Assembly: GCF_946885955.1 (NCBI RefSeq)
Contig: NZ_CAMPHI010000008.1
Span: 82,103-146,102, forward strand
Reading direction: 5' to 3'
DNA length: 64,000 bases
DNA from: an uncultured Pseudomonas sp.
Lineage (GTDB): Bacteria; Pseudomonadota; Gammaproteobacteria; Pseudomonadales; Pseudomonadaceae
The position numbers were made by a program, and so were the translations under genes. Numbering within the stretch: position 1 is the first letter of the stretch; each line of letters opens with the position of its first letter. Below the pieces are notes generated by a model. It was not told the DNA's origin. It searched no databases and saw only the letters and a list, made by a program, of their open reading frames with translations. Below are positions 44,871 through 52,700 of the stretch, in pieces.

Positions 44871-45887
44871 ATGCGTAAACCTGGAGCATCGGATAAAGGC
44901 GATCTGAGGAGGTTGGCTCGGGCTATCGTGGATAGGCCTCTGAAAGAGTCAACCATTGCTGAATACTCAAGGGTGGCCGCCCGAATGGGAGAAATGCATT
45001 GGCATGAGTATTCGATGAGCCAGCAGCTTGGTCGACGAACCGCAGTAGTAGCGCGTTATGCATGGCGAAGAGAAATGGCGCACCGCTTACTGGGTGTGTT
45101 GAGCGAAATCGACCGTGAGCTTGATCGCGATAAACGACGGGTATTGCGTCAGACGATGGCTCTCTATTCCCAGCAGCTCGAAGCACCGCAACCTATTTAT
45201 CATCCGGCAAGCCTCAGTCATGGGAAGAGGCAGTCAAAACGAGCGAGTTTGTGCGGGTTGCCAGCTGATTGGCGTGTCTTGCTTTTGGCCAGACTTAAGT
45301 CGACAGATCGGCTGACCGCAGCTGTTTTGATTTTGACTGGATGCCGGCCTGCGGAACTTCGAAAGGGCGTCCATGTGCGGAGGGTTGGGGTATCCCTTGA
45401 ATTTACCATCCAAGGTGCCAAGGTTTCTGATTTAACGGGTGCAGGACAGCCTGAGCGGATATTGCTCATAAATGCGAAGGCAATTCTGGGAGAAGAAATT
45501 AACGAGTTACTTCTGAAGAAAATTTCTTTGGAAGGTGACGAAATGGTTATTCAGGACACTGGCCAGAACCGGGCTTTTGAAAAGCGCCTGAGTCGCGCGG
45601 CGAAACGAGCAGGATTGTCCGGTATTAGCGCTTACAGTCTTCGACATCAATTCAGCGCAGATCTAAAAGGTGAGGCAGAACCAGATCAGGTCAGCCTGGC
45701 ACTCGGACAGGTGTCAAGGAGGAGTCGGAAGCGCTACGGGCATGCGAAGCAGCGTAGGTCTGGAGCTGGGGGGTTACTGGTTTCTGTTCAGGCTACTCGA
45801 GAGCTTAGGGGGATTGCGAGTAGTTATGGGTTCGGAGCTGGCGCATCGGTATCCAAATACGATGAGCACGATTGGGGCTTTGAATAG
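44871..45887 (+). CDS. tyrosine recombinase (site-specific integrase)
   Basis: 338 aa from the ATG at 44871 (GGAGG five bases upstream). Catalytic elements: first Arg in ILTGCRPAELRKG, the second block in AYSLRHQFSADL (variant HxxR region read as LRHQ), and the nucleophile region RRSRKRYGHAKQR with Tyr. The N-terminal core-binding part is short and divergent. It most likely integrates or excises the island at the dyad in the MBL-fold gene. The second box departs from the usual HxxR order, so activity is not certain. Confidence 0.8.
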   Translation: MRKPGASDKGDLRRLARAIVDRPLKESTIAEYSRVAARMGEMHWHEYSMSQQLGRRTAVVARYAWRREMAHRLLGVLSEIDRELDRDKRRVLRQTMALYSQQLEAPQPIYHPASLSHGKRQSKRASLCGLPADWRVLLLARLKSTDRLTAAVLILTGCRPAELRKGVHVRRVGVSLEFTIQGAKVSDLTGAGQPERILLINAKAILGEEINELLLKKISLEGDEMVIQDTGQNRAFEKRLSRAAKRAGLSGISAYSLRHQFSADLKGEAEPDQVSLALGQVSRRSRKRYGHAKQRRSGAGGLLVSVQATRELRGIASSYGFGAGASVSKYDEHDWGFE

Positions 45888-45920
45888 CGGGCTCTGCCCG
45901 AACCCGCCCTGCCGGGGGCT

Positions 45921-45947
45921 CGCTGAGGGACATTCTGTCCCTCAGCG
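45921..45947. repeat. 12-bp stem hairpin after the recombinase gene
   Basis: CGCTGAGGGACA-TTC-TGTCCCTCAGCG. Placed 33 bases after the stop codon with no T tract. May slow transcription or protect the 3' end. Confidence 0.6.
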
Positions 45948-46064
45948 CCAGTAGAGCAAGCTGGCGCACGGAGTCAACAAGCGAGAATCCACCGCCGGTA
46001 GCAGCTCAACAGCCTGCCTTGCTTAGGGAGTAGGCGAGATAAGAAAACTGGGGAGGTCAATGTG

Positions 46065-46448
46065 ATGACCCATTTGTATATCAGTGCCGGCGATTTACCG
46101 GCAGCCAAACTGGCCGCAGATGCTCGTCTGTATGCCGGAGGAGGCTGGCTGTCTCTCGTCCGCGAGGCCATGGGTATTATCGGGGGCAGCGAGATCGCGG
46201 CGATCCGTGAGGACGCTGGCAGTTTACGAATTGAGCTAGTACTTAGCACACCCGACCAGCGCTCCGCGCTGCGCGAGATCGAACAGCGTTCATTGCAGGT
46301 CTGCGAGATATGCGGTGATCCCGGCGAGCTGCGTTACGAGGGGATGAGAAATGGCCGGCCAGCCGGTTGGCATCGCACTCGCTGCGAACTTCACATGAAT
46401 ACCAGAACAAGCCGCGAAAAGATTATCAAGGAGAGTGTTGCGCTATGA
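46065..46448 (+). CDS. hypothetical protein with C-terminal zinc ribbon, 127 aa
   Basis: Starts MTHLYISAGDLPAAKLAADA; GGGGAGG lies eight bases before the ATG. The C-terminal third has CEICGDPGELRY and TRCELHMN (C-x2-C...C-x2-H), a likely zinc site. First gene of a tight set with the next three (4-base overlap with the next gene). Function unknown; small zinc proteins in such sets often help a toxic effector or bind nucleic acid. Confidence 0.7.
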   Translation: MTHLYISAGDLPAAKLAADARLYAGGGWLSLVREAMGIIGGSEIAAIREDAGSLRIELVLSTPDQRSALREIEQRSLQVCEICGDPGELRYEGMRNGRPAGWHRTRCELHMNTRTSREKIIKESVAL

Positions 46449-46693
46449 CTCGGAAAATCACCCTTAATCTCGACCTGAATGAAAACGATCTCGATGCGCT
46501 GCAGGCGGTGCTATCCAGTCCTGCCGCAGTCGCCAAGGCGATTGCTCCGAGCGATCCCCGCGAGCAAATCCGAATTGTCGACGTGCTGGCTGAAATGGCC
46601 GGTGGAGTTGCCAAGGCACTCGGCCATGCGATGGTCGATGTAATTGACAAACAGATTGCCACTCCGGCTCAGGAGCGTGGTCGATCGATGTGA
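46445..46693 (+). CDS. hypothetical protein, 82 aa
   Basis: MTRKITLNLDLNENDLDALQ..., mixed strand-helix start then helices; no cysteine. The start overlaps the stop of the previous gene (ATGA), so translation is coupled. The N-terminal TLNLDLNENDLDAL pattern is like a small ribbon-helix-helix or antitoxin-type protein, but I cannot assign a family. Confidence 0.6.
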   Translation: MTRKITLNLDLNENDLDALQAVLSSPAAVAKAIAPSDPREQIRIVDVLAEMAGGVAKALGHAMVDVIDKQIATPAQERGRSM

Positions 46694-48323
46694 CAAATGT
46701 AACGCTGACACCTATTGCATTTGCAATGGGTGCAATGAGTCGCACGAGCTATCGGGGAATCGCACGATGTCGTCAATGCAGGACAAGTTTTACGAGCTTT
46801 CCGCTCATCTCAATGCCTTGCTGGATAGCGATCCTGCTGAGGCAGTGAAACAAGCTCGGGCGATCGATCTTGATACACCTGGACGCTTCAACTTGATGAG
46901 CTTGCGTGCGGCAATCCTAGTGGATGGCGGGGCATTGACTCAGCAGCAGGATGCGATTGAAGAGGGGGTCGCATTTTTTCGAGAGCTCGAAGGTCAATTC
47001 CCAACGGTTGTAGACATCACCTACAACCTAGCAAACGGGCTTGTCGCTTCAGTAGGCAACCCACCGGGTGATCAGGGTTGGTTGGATCACCAAGAACGTA
47101 CACGTGAGTATCGCGCCGAGGCACGCAGATGCTACTGGAGAGTTACTCAGAATTTGGACGCTGATCCTTCGCTTAAAACTCAATCCTGGACGAACCTCGC
47201 AAATCAGCTGGGCAGCAGTCTTAGGCTCGGTGAAGCACATGATGCGCGGCTTGCCGCACTTGAAATCGATCCGCAGAACGGGGTTGCCGCATATGCTGCT
47301 GCCCGAGATTTACTTTGGCTTTTTAATCAAGGTGGTTGCTCGGATCTAACGCGCATTGAGGCGGTTATGTTGGCCAAGATTGCGCATCGGCATCAGGATC
47401 GAGTCGTTCAGTACGCTGGTGCGCAGGCCGCGAAGCAGATCGCAGAGTTCGCCAGCGAACTTGGCGATCCACCACCGCGAGCGCTACACAAAGACCCATT
47501 CATCAGTTGGGTTGAGCGTGAACGTCTGACACTCGCCCCAGTCGTCGAGCTCGTCGACCCCGCCTTGGGTAAGCTGGACTGGCTCATGCTCCCTGGCATA
47601 CTGGAACGAGAGTTAGGTGCTGGCGGACGGCCTCCACCCGTGTTCGCGATGTTCAATGTGCTGAAGAGTGACTTCATCCTCGCGCGTGATCTTGCTTGGC
47701 GGGCTATCGACGAGAGCGTGTGGCCGACAACAGGTAGATTTTCGGACACGCTCGATTACGCCACCTACGGTCCAGATGTTTCTGCACTCGTCTTGGCGCA
47801 CCGTACAGCTCTCGACCTGCTCGACAAGGTTGCTGTTACGGCGAACCACTACTTTGATTTTGGGAAAAAACCCAACCAGATCTACTTCGGCACGTTGTGG
47901 CGAGGACGCAATAACAAAACGACTGGTGTGCCTCCTTTGGCCGACAAAGTTGATGCGCTGATCCGCACCGGTGTCAGCGCTTTGTATGGCCTTGTGGAGC
48001 TTGCTGACGACTACGACAGCACCTTGGGTATCCTGCGCTCTCAAAAGGATCTCCGTAACGCGGGCACGCACCGGTTCGTGGTGCTGCATGACCTGGGCGA
48101 TCCAGCGTACAGCAGGCAGGCACCTGAAATCGAACATCACCGTCTGGATGTGTTCACTCAGGAGGTGTTACGGGCTTTACGTGTCGCGAGGTCAGCCATC
48201 CAGATGCTTGCGCTCGCAATATCGCAGCATGAGCGGGGCATGGCACAACGGGAAAAAGGCTTTGTTGGATCGTTGATCGTCCCCGACCATGACTGGATCC
48301 GTGGACGCGACGAGGAAATCTAA
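46677..48323 (+). CDS. LA2681-type HEPN protein with N-terminal zinc finger
   Basis: 548 aa from GTG 46677, or 518 aa from ATG 46767 (GGGGAA seven bases upstream). The extra N-terminus contains CDKCNADTYCICNGCNESH, five Cys and a His in zinc-finger spacing that is hard to explain as chance, so the longer form is preferred. The middle is TPR-like (WTNLANQLGSSLRLGEAHDA, LAALEIDPQNGVAAYAAARD). The C-terminal third matches LA2681 HEPN proteins and carries the Rx4H RNase motif in LRNAGTHRFVVLHDL. Likely an abortive RNase acting on RNA when triggered. It overlaps the preceding gene and abuts an exonuclease gene. Confidence 0.75.
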   Translation: MVDRCDKCNADTYCICNGCNESHELSGNRTMSSMQDKFYELSAHLNALLDSDPAEAVKQARAIDLDTPGRFNLMSLRAAILVDGGALTQQQDAIEEGVAFFRELEGQFPTVVDITYNLANGLVASVGNPPGDQGWLDHQERTREYRAEARRCYWRVTQNLDADPSLKTQSWTNLANQLGSSLRLGEAHDARLAALEIDPQNGVAAYAAARDLLWLFNQGGCSDLTRIEAVMLAKIAHRHQDRVVQYAGAQAAKQIAEFASELGDPPPRALHKDPFISWVERERLTLAPVVELVDPALGKLDWLMLPGILERELGAGGRPPPVFAMFNVLKSDFILARDLAWRAIDESVWPTTGRFSDTLDYATYGPDVSALVLAHRTALDLLDKVAVTANHYFDFGKKPNQIYFGTLWRGRNNKTTGVPPLADKVDALIRTGVSALYGLVELADDYDSTLGILRSQKDLRNAGTHRFVVLHDLGDPAYSRQAPEIEHHRLDVFTQEVLRALRVARSAIQMLALAISQHERGMAQREKGFVGSLIVPDHDWIRGRDEEI

Positions 48324-48836
48324 ATGCGCCGCGTCTATCTCGATACCGAATTCACCAGCTTGAACCGCTATACCTGCAAGCTAATCAGCCTCGCTTTAGT
48401 CGTACCTGGTGGCCCGGAGTTTTATGTCGAGCTGATCGATTGCTGGGAAGAGGGCGGCTGCTCTGATTTCGTTCGGGAGATTGTGCTGCCACAGTTGGAT
48501 CCGCTGGCCTATGGGCGCACGGCAGAGCAGGCACGAATGGAGCTGCTGGGTTTCCTCCTTCGGCTCGGTCCGGCGGAGATCATCAGTGATGCGCCTGATT
48601 GGGATTGGCCTTTGCTGATGTGGCTGGCTGGCCCGGGCGGTTTACCAGGAGGAGTAGAGGCAGGGAGGATTAGCTGCGACATCGAGGTTTCTGCCGACGG
48701 GAAGGAACCGCCCCACCATGCTCTCCAGGATGCCCGGATGCTGGCTCAATTTTTGTGGAGCGATCCAATCTCTCATGACGATAAACCGTGTACGGTACAT
48801 CACAGATCAGCGACTTTCCGTGCACCGCTAAATTGA
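48324..48836 (+). CDS. DEDDh-type 3'-5' exonuclease (Rv2179c-like)
   Basis: 170 aa; its ATG follows the HEPN stop with no gap. The acidic catalytic residues are in VYLDTEFTSL (D-x-E), the central ISDAPDWDWPLL and the final PHHALQDARMLAQF (H-x4-D). This is the DnaQ/RNase T superfamily, closest in style to small 3'-5' exoribonucleases. Coupled to the HEPN gene, it could trim RNAs cut by HEPN, or restrain it. Both are inferences. Confidence 0.82.
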   Translation: MRRVYLDTEFTSLNRYTCKLISLALVVPGGPEFYVELIDCWEEGGCSDFVREIVLPQLDPLAYGRTAEQARMELLGFLLRLGPAEIISDAPDWDWPLLMWLAGPGGLPGGVEAGRISCDIEVSADGKEPPHHALQDARMLAQFLWSDPISHDDKPCTVHHRSATFRAPLN

Positions 48837-48849
48837 AGGCTGCTCGCCG

Positions 48850-49440
48850 TTATAAGCGAATGCCCACCACTTCACCTTCGGCGTTCAGCGCTGGTTGCCC
48901 ATAGGTATCCACCAGTTTTCCCTTGGAGAAGACAAAGCGTGGAGGCCAAAACGAGTGCTTGCTCACGAGCGATAAGAGTTGTTCGATCGTGGTCACTTGG
49001 TCGGAGCGCTTTAGTCGGAAGAAGTACATACTGCTCCAGTCATCGCTGAAGTACTCCTTGAGATCTCGCGGATCCAGCGTCTCCGAAATCGGTCTTTCGT
49101 TAGGATCTTCTTCGTCAAGCTGACTGGCATAGTTTTCAAACAGTCGATCCTGCAGAAGCTCGAAGGCGTAAGGCTCCCAGTTGAGAGGGGAGCCCTCATC
49201 CTCTGTGTCCGGCACTTCTGATGGGTCGAAAGCCAGCAGAAATCCGTGGAAGTATGCCTCCTCAATCGGCTTGCACTTCTCCGCAGCTTCGGCTACTTGA
49301 TGCCAGTTATCAAAACCTGCAGCTTTCACTGTGATCTCAAGGGCTTCGTGATGCGGGATATCTTTTTCTCGCTTCATGCGACGAGCACGCTGCTTCAGGT
49401 GAGAGAGGGCTTTTTGCGAAACTAGGAAAATGCGTTGCAT
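48850..49440 (-). CDS. hypothetical protein, 196 aa (acidic, GF-x2-W motif)
   Basis: MQRIFLVSQKALSHLKQRAR..., AGGAG seven bases before the ATG at 49440. A basic N-terminal helix with HHEALEITVKAAGFDNWHQV recalls the short H-x2-A-L-E...GF-x2-W motif found near the N-terminus of many plasmid and island proteins. The middle is acidic (DPSEVPDTEDEGSP). Convergent with the exonuclease gene and divergent from the STAND gene. Role unknown. Confidence 0.6.
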   Translation of the reverse strand: MQRIFLVSQKALSHLKQRARRMKREKDIPHHEALEITVKAAGFDNWHQVAEAAEKCKPIEEAYFHGFLLAFDPSEVPDTEDEGSPLNWEPYAFELLQDRLFENYASQLDEEDPNERPISETLDPRDLKEYFSDDWSSMYFFRLKRSDQVTTIEQLLSLVSKHSFWPPRFVFSKGKLVDTYGQPALNAEGEVVGIRL

Positions 49441-49702
49441 GTTAAGGCTCCTGTTCGCGGAGTGCCGGTGCCCACTGCCGAGATCCGCACAAGGAATCCC
49501 AAACGCATTAAGTATGAAGAGAGTCGTCCCATTCGGGTTTGCCAAGGTGGGCAGCAGGCTTCGATCTAGCCCGCATTGATCGTATAAGATTGTTCGCTGC
49601 TTATTCAAGATCACTCCCTTTACCCTAGCGAGTTGAGAGCTTCCGAAGGCAGTCATGCTTGAGGAAGCGTTTAGGACGAGACGATAAGAGCCACGGACAA
49701 GC

Positions 49703-52700
49703 ATGACTTCGCCTGAACTTACTGGTGGTGCCGGATTTACCTACGAGGACGCCGTTACGGCGCAGTACCTCGTGGCCATGGTCGGCGACACAACGGCAGC
49801 CGCCCTTGATGGGAGGGTCGTGCAGCGGGTCGCACAGCAGCAGGCTGACTTTGGCGAGCCGCTCGACGACGTGATCGTCGATGCCGCCTCCTTGGCGGAC
49901 GGAACAGTCATGCGCTTATCGCTGCAGGTCAAGCGTTCGCTCACTGTCTCGGGGGCGGAGACCAACACCGACTTCCGAGATGTTGTCCAGCACAGTTGGC
50001 AAACGTTGCAGAAGCCTGACTTTCGCGAGCACATAGATCGCGTTGGAGTGGTGACGGGGGCTGTGGCGGAAGAGACATCCCGGGCTTTCGTGACCGTTTG
50101 TGAATGGGCACGGGGTTCCGATACAACCGCGTCCTTCATGCGTCGGTTTGGCGATGAAGGGAGTGCCTCGGCCACTCACCGTGCTGTAGTCGCGGCGGTT
50201 CGAATGATCGCTCTGAACACAGGCACACCTCTGTCAGACGATCAGCTGTATCGCCTTTTTTCGCATTTGGTACTGATCCGATTTGACTTCCTTCACGTCG
50301 GGTCGACGCACGAAGCGGAGGCAATTGTCAGCCTGCAGCGTGCGCTTGCGCCGGGGCAAGTGGCGCGTGCAAATGATCTGTGGGGTCTGCTGCGCCAGAT
50401 TGCTCGCGATGGTGCGGGTAGCAGCGCCGTGCATACCCGTGCATCGCTGGTGCGCGCATTGGCAGGCTGGCGTTTCACAGGAGCCCCCGCGTTTGTCGGC
50501 GACATGCAGGTTTTGCGTGAGAGTACGCGTCACTGGCTTGGTCAACAGGCCAACGACATCGGAGGGACGCACCTGACTCGTCAGGTGCTACGCGACCAGC
50601 TCAGTGATCAGATTGCGGCCCACCGCCTGACGCTGATCAAGGGTCTTCCAGGCACCGGAAAGACAGTTCTATTACGCGATCTTGTGCATGAGCTGGCCGC
50701 CGAGGGAACCACCTTGTTCCTCACTGCTAACCGGCTTTCTAGCCGCAGCTGGTCGGAGCATGCTCGCGCGATAGGCTTAACGACAACCTCGATTGAGCCG
50801 CTGCTCATAGAGGTTGCGGCCACCGGCCATGCCTTGCTGCTCATCGATGGTCTGGACCGTATTGCGCCGGAACAGCGGTCTATTGTGACCGACTTGTTTG
50901 GCCAGCTTCTGACGAATCCGACGCTTTCTAATTGGCGCGTTCTCGCTACTGCGCGCGATGCCGGTATCGAGCCTCTGCGTAACTGGGTTCCTCCTGCGCT
51001 GCTCGCAAGTAGTGGTGTGGGCTATGTCGATGTGGAGAACCTGACGGACGAAGAGGCTAGCTCGCTTGCGGATTCGCTACCGGCGTTGCAGCCCCTCCTC
51101 ATTGGCGGAAGCGAGCGTGTACGCACACTGGCACGCCGCCCGTTCTTTGCAGCTGTGCTGGCACGAGGATTCTCGCAGGCGGCCTATCCATCAGGATTCG
51201 CGCCTCAGTCGGAGGTGGATCTCGTAGATGCTTGGTGGACTCGCGGTGGCTACGACGCACATGTGCCCCAGGCGCTAGTGAGGCAGCGGGGCCTGATTGA
51301 GCTAGCACAGCGCAGCGCGCCGGATTTGGGGCGCAATATCCGCATACGTGACCTTTCATCTGCGACGCAAGAGGTACTTCTGGCGCTAGAGGAGGACGGC
51401 CTGGTGCAGCAGGTGCGCAAGGGGCATACAGCGCAGTTCAGTCACGACATATTCTTTGAATGGTCGTTTCTCCACCTGTTGCTAGATCAGGGGGATGACT
51501 GGATCGCGGCCCTGACCGCGGCTGGTGAACCGCCTGCATTGGCGCGGGTGGTAGAACTGCTGTCGCAGGCGACTTATCTGATACCTGATCAGTGGTCGCG
51601 CGAACTCCGCGCTCTTGAGCAGGCTCAGGTGAGGCCGCAGTGGTTGCGTGCTTGGCTCGTATCGCCTGTGTTCAGTCCACGCTTCGCCGAGCACGTCGAC
51701 ATGTTTGCTGCGGCATTGGCAGCCAACACCCATCAGCTCTTCGGGAAACTCTTGGTGTGGATGCAGGCTGAGAAGACAACGCCTAATCCTATGGTATTGT
51801 CCGGAGTCCTTGGGGGCGATCTTGATGTTGCAGCACGCATTCGTATTGCGGATTCGCTAGGGTGGCCATCGGACTTCGCGGCATGGCGTCGCTTGTTGAT
51901 GTGGGTCATCCAAGAGATCAACTCGATCCCAGATGCATACTTAAGCGACCTCGTCACACTCTTCGAAACTTGGCAGACCGCTTGCGCGGACTATCCCAAC
52001 GCAGTGTCGCAGCGAATCGTCATGCAGTGTGCGGCCTGGTTGAATGCGATTGAGGATGAAGAGGTGGATCGCCGGGGCTGGCGCAGCGAGCCGACGAGCA
52101 ATTCTGCTCCGCGTGCCCCCCGAGAGCTAAAGACTGAACTGCGAGCGTTGATCCTGCGCGCAGCGCGGGCCTACCCGGATGTGGTGGGCGATTATCTTGC
52201 TAGGGTTGAGACAGTTGAACGCTGGTCCGACAGTGCGTTCCGCGAGCTTATGACCTATGCGCCGTTGTTGGCAGAAACACATCCGGCACAACTAGCGAGA
52301 GTTGCTCGACGGTGGTTTTTGAAGGAGCTGCCCGATGACACGATGGCAAGGTGGCGCCGCGAAGCGATCCAGCAGAGCCGTCGGCGCAAAGAAATCGAGG
52401 CGATTCCACCAGAAAAACGGACTCGATTCGACGAGCTAGAGATTTCGAGCCCGTCCCTAGGGCACTCGTTCTCCCGCCACGACTGGGACCGGTTATCGAT
52501 CGGCGCTGATCATCAGGGGTATTTCCCCGCTTCGCCTCTGCGCGAACCGTTCCATTCATTACTGATGCGCGATCCAGAAGTGGCGCTCGCGCTGATCCGC
52601 GATCTGGTGAACCACGCCACCACGGCATGGAATCAGCTGCATGGGCACTGGCATCGCAGTAATACACCGTTACCGCTCGTACTGGAGTTTCCGTGGAGAA

